64,000 nucleotides of DNA from Sphingomonas sp. PP-CE-3A-406 (GCF_003688625.1 NZ_RCWY01000002.1:248001-312000), one strand, 5' to 3'. Shown: positions 41,171 to 50,570, counted from the stretch's first letter. Program-made: numbers and translations. Notes: generated by a model not told the origin, from the letters alone.

Positions 41171-43678
41171 GTGCCAAGATCGGCGTTTATCGCTTTGCTC
41201 GCATCCGTCGGTGCGTGCGTCGTTCCAGCATTATTTGGGGGCGCCGGAACGGCCTCCGCCCAATCGCTCACCGCGACGCCTGCCGGGACGCTGGAGACTC
41301 AAGGGCTGTCGGTGATCATCGACCAGAACCAGTTCAGCCCGATCTTCTTCGACGAGAAGAATGCGGGTATCCAGATCGTCCTGCACGGCAATCGCCTCGC
41401 GACCGACGGCGCCGTCCGGCTTGATCCCACCCCCGAACAATGGGCGCGCGTGCCCGCGTTCGTCAGCCGCATCAAGGGCAGCGAACCCAACCAGATCGTC
41501 GTCCGCTCGACCTACAAGGACGTGAACCTCGCTTATGCGGTGAAGGTGACGGCTGAGGGCGACGGCTTCCGGATAGCCGTCGATCTCGATCAGCCTTTGC
41601 CCGCCAGCCTCGCGGGCAAGGCGGGCTTCAACCTCGATTTCCTGCCGACCGCCTATTTCGGCAAGACCTATCTGATGGATGCCGCGCCGGGCCTGTTCCC
41701 GCGCCATCCGACCGGACCGATGGCGAAGGACGGCTCGGGCGATCCGCTGCCGATGGCGAGCGGTGGCAAGTCGGTAACGCTGTCGCCCGAGGATCCGCTG
41801 ACCCGCGTGACGATCACCTCGGATCAGGGGCCGCTGTCGCTCTACGACGCGCGCAATCGTGCGCAGAACGGCTGGTTCGTCGTCCGCTCGATGATCGCCG
41901 TGGGTGCGAAGGAGAATGCGGTCGTCTGGCATGTCCGGCCCAATGTCGTGAAGAACTGGGTGCGCGAGCCGGTCGTGTCGTTCAACCAGGCGGGGTATAC
42001 GCCGAACCGGCCCAAGATCGCGCTGATCGAGCTCGATCCCAAGTTCAAGGCGCCCGCCGACGCCGCGCTCGTCAGGCTGACCGCCGATGGCGGCCAGCAG
42101 ACCGTGCTGCGCGCCCGGACGCAATCGCGCGGCCATTGGACGCGCTACGATTACGCGGCGTTCGATTTCTCGACGGTACGCGAGCCCGGCATCTACGCGA
42201 TTTCGTACGCGGGCAAGACGACCAACCCGTTCCGGATCGCCGCCGACGCGTATGACCGGATCTGGCAGACCTCGCTCGACACCTTCATCGCCGAACAGAT
42301 GGATCATGTCGGGATCAGGGAGCAGTATCGCGTCTGGTCGGCGCCGTCGCATCTCGACGATGCGCGCCAGGCGCCGCCGAACATCACGCATTTCGACGGC
42401 TACAAGATGGGCGCGAACCTCGACTCGCCGTTCAAGGCGGGCGAGCACATCCCCGGCCTCGCGGTCGGCGGTTTCCAGGATGCCGGCGATTACGATATCC
42501 AGACTCCCGAGAACGCCTCGGTGGTGCGCGATCTCGTCTGGGCGCGCGAGTTGTTCGGGCTCGACTGGGATGAGACCAGCGTCGACGAGGCGGCGCGAGC
42601 GGTCGAGATCCGCAAGCCCGACGGCGTCGAGGACGCGGCCCAGCAGATCCGCCACGGCACGCTCCAGCTGCTCGCGCAGTACAAGGTGTTCGGGCACGCG
42701 ATCGTCGGCATCGTCGACCCGGCGCTGCGCCAATACGCGCATCTCGGCGAAGCGGGATCGCAGACCGATGGCCTGCTTTACGACGCCGCGCTGAAGCCGG
42801 TCGAGCGCAAGGGCGGCACGTCGGGCGCTCCCGATGATCGCTGGGCGTTCACCACCGACCTGCCCGCCAACAATTTGCTCGTCGCCGCCGCGCTCGCCGC
42901 CTCGTCGCGCGCACTGGCAGCCAGCGATCCGGCGATGGCCAAGGACGCGCTCACCGCGGCGACGGCGATGTGGGCCAAACAGCAGCGCGGCATCGCCAAG
43001 TCGGGCGATGGGCGCGACGATTCCTCCTCGCCGCGCTCGGCCGAGGCGGCGAACGTCGCGGCGACTATCGAACTGCTGATCACCAGCAAGGGCGACAAGG
43101 CCTATGCCGATCGCCTGCGCCAGTTGCTGCCCGTGATCCGCCAGAACTTCGGCTGGATCGGCGGCGTCGCGGTGCGCGCGATCCCGTTCATGGATGCGGA
43201 CTATCGCGCGCAGCTCGCGCCGCTGGTCCAGCAGTTCAAGGCGAAGGCCGACGGCGACCGGGCGCGCAATCCGTTCGGGGTGCCGATCAGCGACGGCTCC
43301 TGGGCCGGATCGAACAAGGTCGTCAGCTTCGGCACCTCGATGTACCTCATGCACAAGGCGTTCCCCGAGCTGATCGGTACGGGCTACACGCTCGATGCGC
43401 TCGACTATGTGCTCGGGCGCCACCCCGCCAACAATTTGTCGCTGGTGTCGACCGTCGGCACCGATTCGAAACTGATCGGCTATGGTCACAACCGCGCCGA
43501 CTACAGCTTCATCCCGGGCGGGATGGTGCCGGGCGTGCTGATCGTCAAACCCGACTTTCCCGAGTTGAAGACCGACTGGCCGTTCCTGTGGTTCGAGAAC
43601 GAATACACCGTCAGCACGACCTCGGCCTATATCCTCGCCGCGCGCGCGGCGATGGCCGCCGCGGCGGAAGCCAAGTGA
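41171..43678 (+). CDS. Glycoside hydrolase family 9 (endoglucanase-like)
   Basis: The 835-residue secreted enzyme has a signal peptide, a non-catalytic N-terminal region, an Ig-like CelD_N domain (about 270-360, beginning PVVSFNQAGYTP) and the GH9 (alpha/alpha)6 barrel. Catalytic residues are present: Asp437 and Asp440 in GGFQDAGDYD and general acid Glu811 in FENEYTVSTTSAYIL, with the GRHPANNLS substrate loop. GH9 enzymes cleave beta-1,4-glucans or xyloglucan oligosaccharides. The order esterase - GH9 - esterase and the operator candidate indicate a small catabolic unit. The stop overlaps the next gene (TGATG). Confidence 0.92.
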   Translation: MPRSAFIALLASVGACVVPALFGGAGTASAQSLTATPAGTLETQGLSVIIDQNQFSPIFFDEKNAGIQIVLHGNRLATDGAVRLDPTPEQWARVPAFVSRIKGSEPNQIVVRSTYKDVNLAYAVKVTAEGDGFRIAVDLDQPLPASLAGKAGFNLDFLPTAYFGKTYLMDAAPGLFPRHPTGPMAKDGSGDPLPMASGGKSVTLSPEDPLTRVTITSDQGPLSLYDARNRAQNGWFVVRSMIAVGAKENAVVWHVRPNVVKNWVREPVVSFNQAGYTPNRPKIALIELDPKFKAPADAALVRLTADGGQQTVLRARTQSRGHWTRYDYAAFDFSTVREPGIYAISYAGKTTNPFRIAADAYDRIWQTSLDTFIAEQMDHVGIREQYRVWSAPSHLDDARQAPPNITHFDGYKMGANLDSPFKAGEHIPGLAVGGFQDAGDYDIQTPENASVVRDLVWARELFGLDWDETSVDEAARAVEIRKPDGVEDAAQQIRHGTLQLLAQYKVFGHAIVGIVDPALRQYAHLGEAGSQTDGLLYDAALKPVERKGGTSGAPDDRWAFTTDLPANNLLVAAALAASSRALAASDPAMAKDALTAATAMWAKQQRGIAKSGDGRDDSSSPRSAEAANVAATIELLITSKGDKAYADRLRQLLPVIRQNFGWIGGVAVRAIPFMDADYRAQLAPLVQQFKAKADGDRARNPFGVPISDGSWAGSNKVVSFGTSMYLMHKAFPELIGTGYTLDALDYVLGRHPANNLSLVSTVGTDSKLIGYGHNRADYSFIPGGMVPGVLIVKPDFPELKTDWPFLWFENEYTVSTTSAYILAARAAMAAAAEAK

Positions 43679-44565
43679 TGCGCGCCGTCTGGGCGATTGC
43701 GGCGGTGGTCATGGCGGGGCCCGCGGCGGCACAGGACCCCGCGCCGGTGCCGGCCCCGACCTATCGGTCGATCCCGCTCTGGCCGAACGGCGCGCCCGGT
43801 TCGACGGGACGTCGAAAGGAGGCGGAGGTCGGCCGCGATTACTGGGTCCGCAACATCCACGATCCCTCCCTGATCGCCTTCCCCGCCGCGCCTGCGCACC
43901 GCAACGGCGCGGCGATCGTCGTCATCCCCGGCGGCGGCCACAAGCTGCTCGTCTGGACCAACGAGGGAACGAAAGTCGCCACCGCGCTCAATCGCATGGG
44001 CGTCACCGCGTTCGTCCTGAAGTACCGGTTGGCGAACGAACCGGGCTCGCACTATTCGGTCGAAGGCGACGCTGCCGACGATGCGCGGCGTGCCGTGCGC
44101 TGGGTCCGAGCGCACGCTGCCGACTACGGAATCGATCCGCACCGCGTCGGCGTGATGGGCTTTTCCGCAGGCGGCGAACTCGTATCGCTGATCGCCGACA
44201 ATCCAGAGCCACCTGCCCGGCCCGTGGTCGACGCGATCGACCGCCAGTCCGCGCGCCCCGATTTCCAGGTCCTGGTGTTCCCCGGACCGCGTGGCATTCC
44301 GGCAAAGGCGATCAGCACCGCGCCCCCCGCCTTCCTGATCGCCGGCAGTCGCGACGCCTGTTGTGCCGCACCGCCGGTCGCGCTGTACGAACAGTTGCGC
44401 AAGGCAGGCGTCTCGGCCGAACTGCACATGTATGCGGACAGCGATCACGCATTCAATCTCGACGAGTCCGACCGCATCTCGATCCTGCACTGGCCCGACC
44501 GGTTGAACGACTGGCTCGCCGATAGCGGCTGGCTGTCCGCCAAATCCGCGGCACCGCAGAAGTAG
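43678..44565 (+). CDS. Secreted alpha/beta hydrolase, putative carbohydrate esterase (second)
   Basis: The 295-residue protein begins MRAVWAIAAVVMAGPAAAQD, a signal peptide, then SIPLWPNGAPG, a motif shared with BD-FAE esterases. The oxyanion site is VVIPGGGHKLL, the nucleophile is Ser163 in GFSAGG and the catalytic His is in DSDHAFNL. It resembles the hydrolase at 40098 but is clearly a separate paralogue. Translation is coupled to the GH9 gene by TGATG. The likely substrate is an acylated plant polysaccharide or oligosaccharide. Confidence 0.83.
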   Translation: MRAVWAIAAVVMAGPAAAQDPAPVPAPTYRSIPLWPNGAPGSTGRRKEAEVGRDYWVRNIHDPSLIAFPAAPAHRNGAAIVVIPGGGHKLLVWTNEGTKVATALNRMGVTAFVLKYRLANEPGSHYSVEGDAADDARRAVRWVRAHAADYGIDPHRVGVMGFSAGGELVSLIADNPEPPARPVVDAIDRQSARPDFQVLVFPGPRGIPAKAISTAPPAFLIAGSRDACCAAPPVALYEQLRKAGVSAELHMYADSDHAFNLDESDRISILHWPDRLNDWLADSGWLSAKSAAPQK

Positions 44566-44650
44566 CGCGATCCATATTTGTTCGCGGACGCGCGGACCAA
44601 ACGCCGGGCCATGCGTTGGGGGATGTCTGATACTGGACGAAGGACGCAGC

Positions 44651-45529
44651 GTGCCGCATTTTCTCGTCGCCGAGAGCGAAACCGCCGACGAGCGTGACGC
44701 GCGTCGGCGGCATACCGGCAAGAGTTCGGGCGAAAGCTACGCCGCCACGCTCGAACAGCTTCGTCCCGATGCCAGTATCACGATCGTCGCCCCGGCGGAC
44801 GACGATGCGGAGGTCTACGACGCGACCGAGATCGCGGCGTTCGATGCAGTGTTCGTCACCGGTTCGCCGCTCCACGTCTACGACGACACCCCCGAAGTCC
44901 GCCGCCAGCTGAGCTTCATGCGCAACGTCTTCGCATCGCGCACGCCGTCGTTCGGGTCCTGCGCCGGCCTGCAACTCGCGGTGGCCGCAGCGGGCGGCGC
45001 GGTGCGGAAAATGCCCGGCAAGCTCGAGGCCGGGCTGGCCCGTCGGATCACGCCGACCGATGCGGGGCGCAGCCATCCGTTGCTCGCGGGCCGGGCGCCC
45101 AGCTGGGATGCGCCCGCGATCCACGGCGACGAGGTCGAGCACCTCCCCGACGATGCCACCCTGCTTGCGAGCAACGCCGTCACGACCATCCAGGCGGCGG
45201 AAATTCGTCACGACGGCGGGATCTTCTGGGGCGTGCAATACCATCCCGAACTGGCGCCCGGCGAGATCGCGGTGGCGCTACGCCGCCAGTCCGACGACCT
45301 GATCGAGGCGGGTCTCGCGGACACGCCCGACGACGTCGAACGCCGCGCCGCGCAACTCGACGCGCTGCACGACGACCCCGGTCGCCGATCGATCCTCTGG
45401 GCGCTCGGCGTCGACAAGGAGTTCGCGCAGGAAGCGAGTCGGCGGATCGAGCTGACCAATTTCCTCGATCATTTCGTTGCCGCGACGAGCGCCGATCGTC
45501 CGAATCACCCCACCCCCCTTCCCGCCTAA
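44651..45529 (+). CDS. Class I glutamine amidotransferase-like protein
   Basis: A 292-residue protein with a GATase1 domain: nucleophile Cys104 in FGSCAGLQLA, and catalytic His198 and Glu200 in GVQYHPE. The C-terminal 90 residues form an additional helical domain (VERRAAQLDALHDDPG) not found in stand-alone amidotransferases of biosynthetic pathways. The start is the GTG at 44651, directly before PHFLVAESE. No synthetase partner gene is adjacent, so the acceptor of the ammonia or the peptidase-like reaction is unknown. Confidence 0.85.
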   Translation: MPHFLVAESETADERDARRRHTGKSSGESYAATLEQLRPDASITIVAPADDDAEVYDATEIAAFDAVFVTGSPLHVYDDTPEVRRQLSFMRNVFASRTPSFGSCAGLQLAVAAAGGAVRKMPGKLEAGLARRITPTDAGRSHPLLAGRAPSWDAPAIHGDEVEHLPDDATLLASNAVTTIQAAEIRHDGGIFWGVQYHPELAPGEIAVALRRQSDDLIEAGLADTPDDVERRAAQLDALHDDPGRRSILWALGVDKEFAQEASRRIELTNFLDHFVAATSADRPNHPTPLPA

Positions 45530-45543
45530 CCCAAGGAGTTCCC

Positions 45544-45852
45544 ATGCCCACGACCCTCAAAGCCAAGTTCGACACCCGCCGCGAGGCCGAGATGACCGTC
45601 GAGCGCCTCGTCCAGGAGCAGCATATCGAGCGGACCGACATCTTCATCACCACCGACGGCCCCGCCAACAGCGTCGGCAGCGAGACGGCGGGCGCGGACA
45701 CAGAAGGCCAGGACCCCTCGCCCGCATCGCGCGACGACGCGGCGCTGGAGGACAAGATCGTTGTCTCGGTCGACATCGCGGACGAGGCCAAGGCCGCCAA
45801 GGTCAAGGCCGCGTTCGCCGAGTTCGACGCGAGCGACATCGCGCAAGGCTGA
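45544..45852 (+). CDS. Small acidic hypothetical protein
   Basis: A 102-residue, acidic soluble protein MPTTLKAKFDTRREAEMTVE with an alternation of strand and helix at both ends (IFITTDGP, KIVVSVDIAD, AKVKAAFAEF) and a disordered middle (SETAGADTEGQDPSPASRDD). The pattern, a ferredoxin-like half with a repeat of REAEMTVERL and EAKAAKVKAAF, is reminiscent of small stress proteins of the YflT type. AAGGAG seven bases upstream supports the start. It follows the amidotransferase gene by 14 bases. Confidence 0.65.
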   Translation: MPTTLKAKFDTRREAEMTVERLVQEQHIERTDIFITTDGPANSVGSETAGADTEGQDPSPASRDDAALEDKIVVSVDIADEAKAAKVKAAFAEFDASDIAQG

Positions 45853-45860
45853 ACGCGCAC

Positions 45861-45887
45861 GCCGACGCGGGTCGATCCCGCGTCGGC
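45861..45887 (+). terminator. Strong hairpin after the small acidic protein gene
   Basis: GCCGACGCGGG pairs perfectly with CCCGCGTCGGC around a TCGAT loop. No T tract follows. It lies nine bases after the stop at 45852 and may end or stabilise the upstream transcript. Confidence 0.55.
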
Positions 45888-45961
45888 CCACCTACCGCTT
45901 TGTCGTTTCGCGAGCATAACGCCGCAACCCATTTCCCGGACGCCGCGTTAAGCCCCCACGC

Positions 45962-46657
45962 ATGATCAAGGTCGCCAGCTACAATATCCACAAGGGCATC
46001 GGGCTCGACCGGCGGCGCAACCCCGAGCGCGTGGTCGAGGTGTTGCGCGAAATCGATGCCGACGTGATCGCGCTGCAGGAGGCGGATCGACGCTTCGGCG
46101 CCAAGGCCTGCGTCCTCCCGCACCATCTTCTCGACGAACATAGCGACTGGAAACCGGTGGATTTCGGCCTCCGCGCGCTCAGCATGGGCTGGCACGGCAA
46201 CGTCATCCTCGTCCGCAAGTCGGCGCGTATCGTCGCGTGCGAACCGCTGCATCTGCCCGCGCTTGAACCCCGCGGCGCGGTGATGGCGGACATCGAACTC
46301 GCCGGCGCGACGCTGCGCGTACTCGGCATGCACCTCGACCTGTCGGGCCTCTGGCGCCGCAAGCAGGCCGCCGCGATCATGAACCACGTCGACGCCTGCG
46401 CGCACCGCCATCCGACCGTGATGATGGGCGATCTCAACGAATGGAGCGCCGGCGCCGGGTGCCTGCGCGATTTCGGGCGAGACTACGCATTTGCCGAGAC
46501 CGGCGCGAGTTTCCATTCCAGACGGGCGATCGCACGGCTCGACCGGATCATGGTCTCGCGTGACTTGCACGTCGCCGACTGCGGCGTGCATGCAAGCCCG
46601 GCGGCGCGGAAGGCATCGGATCATCTGCCGATCTGGGCTATTCTGCAGCCGACATAA
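45962..46657 (+). CDS. EEP-fold phosphoesterase
   Basis: The 231-residue protein has the full endonuclease/exonuclease/phosphatase pattern: IKVASYNIHKGIG, VIALQEADRR with catalytic Glu, VLGMHLDL, VMMGDLNEW and KASDHLPIWA with catalytic His. No signal peptide is present, in contrast to the EEP protein at 24024, so it acts in the cytoplasm or at the membrane. The family includes cardiolipin and phospholipid phosphatases as well as nucleases; the patatin gene 36 bases downstream on the same strand makes a lipid substrate plausible, by inference. Confidence 0.88.
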   Translation: MIKVASYNIHKGIGLDRRRNPERVVEVLREIDADVIALQEADRRFGAKACVLPHHLLDEHSDWKPVDFGLRALSMGWHGNVILVRKSARIVACEPLHLPALEPRGAVMADIELAGATLRVLGMHLDLSGLWRRKQAAAIMNHVDACAHRHPTVMMGDLNEWSAGAGCLRDFGRDYAFAETGASFHSRRAIARLDRIMVSRDLHVADCGVHASPAARKASDHLPIWAILQPT

Positions 46658-46693
46658 GCGCGATGCGAACGACGATGCGGGACGGGATCTAGG

Positions 46694-48982
46694 ATGCGCG
46701 AGAAGGAACTGCGACTGGCGCTCGTCTGCTATGGCGGGATCAGCCTGGCGGTCTACATGCACGGCATCACCAAGGAGATCTGGCGCCTCGTCTGCGCCAG
46801 CCGCGCGTTCCACGACGGCGAAACCGCGGTCGGCGGCAGCCAGGGCGTCTATCACGCGCTGCTCCAGGAAATCGAAGAGCACGCGTCGATCCGCGTCCGC
46901 GTGCTTGCCGACATCATCGCCGGCGCGAGTGCGGGCGGGATCAACGGCATCTTCCTCGCGCAGGCGATCGCCACCGGCCAGAGCCTCGATCCGCTGACCG
47001 ATCTCTGGATGACCTCGGCCGATGTCGAGGCGCTGATCGATACCGAAGCGGCGCCGAAATCGCGGCTGTCGAAGGTCTGGGCGATGCCGCTCGCCTGGAT
47101 GGCGGCAGGACGCAGCACCGACAAGGTCGAGGAGCTCGACGAGCCGACGCGCGAAGAGGTGCGGGCCAAGCTGTCGCACTTCATCCGCTCGCGCTGGTTC
47201 GAGCCGCCGTTCGGGGGGAAGACCTTCACCAACCTGCTGCTCGACGCGTTCGACGCGATGGCGGCAAGCACGCGCGGCCCCCGCCTGTTGCCGCCCGGGC
47301 AACCGCTCGACCTGTTCGTGACCGTCACCGATTTCTCTGGCCACCCGGAGCGGTTGCAGCTCAACTCGCCCGCCGAGGTGGTCGAGACCGAGCATCGGCT
47401 GGTGGTCGACTTCACCGACAATGGCGGCGCGACCGATACGCTCGCGCCGCGCGCGGAACTCGCGTTCGCTGCCCGCGCGACGTCGAGTTTTCCCGGCGCG
47501 TTCCCGCCGTTCACCGTCGCGGAACTCGATACCGTTCTCCAGACCCGCCAGATCGCATGGCCCGGGCGTGGCGCCTTCCTCAAGCGCGTTCTGCCACGTC
47601 ATGCCGCGGCGAAAGCGGCGGAGACCGCGGTGCTGATCGACGGATCGGTGCTCGCCAACGCGCCGTTCCGGCCGGCGCTCGATGCGCTCAAGGAGCGGCC
47701 GGCACGGCGCCAGATCGACCGACGCTTCATCTACATCGACCCCTCGCCAGGCATCAAGCTGCGGCTCAATCGGGGCGAAGGCACGCCGGGTTTCTTCCAG
47801 ACCATCATCGCCGCGATCAGCGACATCCCGCGCCAGCAGCCGATCCGCGACAATCTGGAGGCGATCGCCGAACGCTCCGCGCGGATCGACCGGATGCGCG
47901 GGATCGTCACCGCGATCCGCCCCGATGTCGAGACCGATGTCGAATCGCTGTTCGGCCACACGCTGTTTCTCGACCGCCCGACCGCCCCCCGGCTGATCGC
48001 TTGGCGACGGCGCGCGCAAAAGGCGGCCGCGTCGAAGGCAGGGTACGGCTTCGTCGCCTACGGGCACGTCAAACGCAGCGCGGTGATCGAGACGATGGCC
48101 AGCCTGCTGTTTCACGCGGGCCGTCATCATCGCCCACGCCGCCTCGCCCAGATCAGGTCGGCGATCGTGGCGAGCGTCGTCGCGACCGGCGCCGATCAGC
48201 TCGGCTCGAACTATCCCGGCGGCGCCAGCCCCGCGTCGATCGCGTTCCTGCGCACCTTCGACATCGGCTTTCGCATTCGTCGGCTGCGGCTCATGGCGCG
48301 CCGGCTGGCGGAGGTCGAGACGCAGGCCGACGAGCCCGAACTCGCGCCGATGCGCGACGCGATCTACGAATCGCTGTCGCCGTATCTCGATCGGATGCGC
48401 GGCGAGATGCATGCCGGACAGCATGACGCGGTCCGCGCGATGCGCGGCGATGCGACCGAGGTGCTGGCGACGCTCGGCCGGACGTTCGACCTCGGTCGGC
48501 TCGACGCCGAGACCGACCAGCGCCTCGCCGCGGCGTTCGCGCAACTCGCCAAGCCCGCACGGCGCACGATGTTGCTTGCCTATCTCGGCTTTCCGTATTT
48601 CGACACCGCCACGCTGCCGCTGTTGCAGGGCGAAGGACTCGACGAGTTCGACCCGATCAAGGTCGACCGGATCGCCCCCGACGACGCTACCGCGATCCGC
48701 TCGGGCGGTGCCGACGCGACGTTGAAGGGAATCCAGTTCGGCACGTTCGGCGCGTTCTTCAGCCGTGCCTACCGCGAGAACGACTATCTCTGGGGCCGCC
48801 TCCACGGCGCCGAGCGGATGATCGACATCACCGTCTCGACGCTGCCGAAGACGGTGCGGATGAAGCCCGGCCGGGTCGCCGCGATCAAGCGCGCCGCGTT
48901 CGTCGCGATCCTCGACGAGGAGGAACCCCGGCTCACCGCGGTCCTGCCACTGATCGCGCAGATCAGGACCGAAATCGGCTGA
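46694..48982 (+). CDS. Patatin-like phospholipase (long form)
   Basis: The 762-residue protein contains a patatin domain with the serine elbow GASAGG (Ser79) and the catalytic Asp316 in DGSVLANAPF, forming a Ser-Asp dyad. The long C-terminal region (about 400-762) fits the DUF3376-type patatin group of alphaproteobacteria and actinobacteria. Patatins hydrolyse acyl chains from phospholipids. No signal peptide is seen. The gene follows the EEP phosphoesterase closely and precedes the LapA gene by about 104 bases. Confidence 0.9.
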   Translation: MREKELRLALVCYGGISLAVYMHGITKEIWRLVCASRAFHDGETAVGGSQGVYHALLQEIEEHASIRVRVLADIIAGASAGGINGIFLAQAIATGQSLDPLTDLWMTSADVEALIDTEAAPKSRLSKVWAMPLAWMAAGRSTDKVEELDEPTREEVRAKLSHFIRSRWFEPPFGGKTFTNLLLDAFDAMAASTRGPRLLPPGQPLDLFVTVTDFSGHPERLQLNSPAEVVETEHRLVVDFTDNGGATDTLAPRAELAFAARATSSFPGAFPPFTVAELDTVLQTRQIAWPGRGAFLKRVLPRHAAAKAAETAVLIDGSVLANAPFRPALDALKERPARRQIDRRFIYIDPSPGIKLRLNRGEGTPGFFQTIIAAISDIPRQQPIRDNLEAIAERSARIDRMRGIVTAIRPDVETDVESLFGHTLFLDRPTAPRLIAWRRRAQKAAASKAGYGFVAYGHVKRSAVIETMASLLFHAGRHHRPRRLAQIRSAIVASVVATGADQLGSNYPGGASPASIAFLRTFDIGFRIRRLRLMARRLAEVETQADEPELAPMRDAIYESLSPYLDRMRGEMHAGQHDAVRAMRGDATEVLATLGRTFDLGRLDAETDQRLAAAFAQLAKPARRTMLLAYLGFPYFDTATLPLLQGEGLDEFDPIKVDRIAPDDATAIRSGGADATLKGIQFGTFGAFFSRAYRENDYLWGRLHGAERMIDITVSTLPKTVRMKPGRVAAIKRAAFVAILDEEEPRLTAVLPLIAQIRTEIG

Positions 48983-49086
48983 AACCCGACTTGTTCGGCA
49001 CAAGACTGGCCAAACCGGCCGCTTGGCGGTAGCTCTGGCACACCCATCGGCGCTTCGGCGCGGAGGGACGCGATAGAGGTGGCCGC

Positions 49087-49449
49087 ATGCAGTTCCTGAA
49101 AATCCTGTTCTGGTGTCTGTTGGCGTTCATCGCCGCAGTCTTCACGATATCGAACTGGAATGCCGTCCAGATCCAGCTTTGGGGTGGGCTGATCGCCGAC
49201 GTGAACCTGCCGCTGCTGCTGTTCGTCACGTTCCTGATCGGGTTCGTGCCGACGATGCTGTACAATCACGCGATCCGGTGGCGGCTGCGGCAACGCCTCG
49301 CGACGTGCGAACGCGAGCTGGTCGAACTGCGCGCGCCGCGGCCCGAGCCGGTGGCCTTCGCACACGCCGAGACGCCGGTCGCGCCGATCACCGCCGCTGG
49401 CCCCGCCTCCGACCTGTCGACCACGACCCCGCCGGGCTCGCTCCTGTGA
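49087..49449 (+). CDS. lapA: LapA-domain membrane protein
   Basis: A 120-residue protein with two transmembrane helices (LFWCLLAFIAAVFTISNW and LPLLLFVTFLIGFVPTMLY) and a charged coiled tail (RQRLATCERELVELR), matching lipopolysaccharide assembly protein A domains. In E. coli LapA and LapB control LpxC levels; here no LapB is adjacent. The gene is coupled to pyrF by GTGA. A lapA-pyrF order is characteristic of sphingomonads and related groups. Confidence 0.87.
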   Translation: MQFLKILFWCLLAFIAAVFTISNWNAVQIQLWGGLIADVNLPLLLFVTFLIGFVPTMLYNHAIRWRLRQRLATCERELVELRAPRPEPVAFAHAETPVAPITAAGPASDLSTTTPPGSLL

Positions 49450-50120
49450 GCAACCGCATCTACGTCGCGCTCGATACGCCCGATCTCGCCAAGGCAAAGG
49501 CGATCGCATCGCGCGTCCGTCATCACGTCGGCGGCATCAAGCTAGGGCTCGAATTCTTCTCCGCACACGGCCAGGCCGGCGTCCACGCGATGGCCGAACT
49601 CGGCCTGCCGATCTTCCTCGACCTGAAGCTGCACGATATCCCCAACACCGTCGCCAAAGCGGTGCAGGCGCTCGGCGCGCTCGAACCCGCGATCCTTACC
49701 GTCCATGCGAGCGGCGGCCGGGCGATGCTCGAGGATGCCAAGGCGGCCGCGCCGATCGGCACGAAGGTGATCGCGGTGACGATGCTCACCAGCCTCGACG
49801 CATCCGATCTCGCCGCGACCGGCGTCGTCGGCAGCGCGCACGACCAGGTCTCGCGGCTGACCGAGCTGGCCTGCGCGGCGGGGGTCGACGGTATCGTCTG
49901 CTCGGGCGCGGAGGTCGCGGCGGCGAAGAAGATCTGGCCGAAGGGCTTCTTCGTGGTGCCGGGAGTACGCCTGCCCGACGGCCACATCGGCGACCAGAAG
50001 CGTGTCGTAACGCCGCGCCAGGCGATGGACGCAGGCGCGTCGATCCTGGTGGTCGGTCGCCCGATCACGCAAGCCGAAGACCCCGACACCGCCGCCCGCG
50101 CGATCGGCGCGACGCTATGA
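49446..50120 (+). CDS. pyrF: Orotidine 5'-phosphate decarboxylase
   Basis: The 224-residue enzyme starts at a GTG overlapping the lapA stop. It has IYVALDTPD, the catalytic segment IFLDLKLHDIPNTV (Asp-x-Lys-x-x-Asp) and the phosphate-binding loop GASILVVGRPIT. It makes UMP in pyrimidine biosynthesis. The length is normal for the family. In the usual sphingomonad order trpF would follow directly, but here a leftward membrane protein gene intervenes. Confidence 0.95.
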   Translation: MSNRIYVALDTPDLAKAKAIASRVRHHVGGIKLGLEFFSAHGQAGVHAMAELGLPIFLDLKLHDIPNTVAKAVQALGALEPAILTVHASGGRAMLEDAKAAAPIGTKVIAVTMLTSLDASDLAATGVVGSAHDQVSRLTELACAAGVDGIVCSGAEVAAAKKIWPKGFFVVPGVRLPDGHIGDQKRVVTPRQAMDAGASILVVGRPITQAEDPDTAARAIGATL

Positions 50121-50144
50121 CGAGGGGGGCGTACCTGGCCCCCT

Positions 50145-50549
50145 TTACCATTCGCCGCCGTTACCAGTTGGGACGGCAATCGCGCGAATAGCAGTCAGTA
50201 TCTCGGGAAGGCAGAACCACACGGCCGAGAGTGCGATCCAGGTGATGGCCACCATCCGCGCCCGCCAACCTCGCAACGCCCCAGCGCCGACGTTCCAGCG
50301 GCCCCGCCGAACCGCGAACGCGGCGATCGTGAACATACCGCCATTCACCCATGCCCACGGTACCAGCCGATCGGTTGGCAACCATGACGTCAGCGAATAG
50401 CCGGTATAAATACGCACCAATCCATTGATCACGGCTAGGTGGATGATGACGACCGGCGGTATCCAGCGCCCCGCGCCCATCGCGAATTGACGATATTCGG
50501 ACAGGTCGGTGGAATGGTCTGGATCAGACTGCACTGGTTTGGCCTCCAC
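50145..50549 (-). CDS. Small membrane protein inserted between pyrF and trpF
   Basis: The leftward frame encodes about 134 residues from a GTG at 50549, with three hydrophobic segments (WIPPVVIIHLAVINGLVRIY, WVNGGMFTIAAFAV, MVAITWIALSAVWF). An ATG 24 residues further in is the alternative start. I do not recognise the family. It lies on the strand opposite to the flanking operon genes, with slightly lower GC, so it looks like an insertion into the conserved pyrF-trpF junction. Confidence 0.55.
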   Translation of the reverse strand: MEAKPVQSDPDHSTDLSEYRQFAMGAGRWIPPVVIIHLAVINGLVRIYTGYSLTSWLPTDRLVPWAWVNGGMFTIAAFAVRRGRWNVGAGALRGWRARMVAITWIALSAVWFCLPEILTAIRAIAVPTGNGGEW

Positions 50550-50570
50550 GAACGCACTAGCAAGACGCGC

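Noticed and set aside
41231..43489. 752-codon leftward frame opposite the GH9 gene
   Set aside because: Antisense shadow of the GH9 gene, whose catalytic residues are all present in the forward frame.
45803..49003. 1066-codon leftward frame opposite the EEP and patatin genes
   Set aside because: It is antisense to two genes with intact catalytic motifs, and its Arg/Asp/Gly-rich translation is typical of a mirror frame in high-GC DNA.
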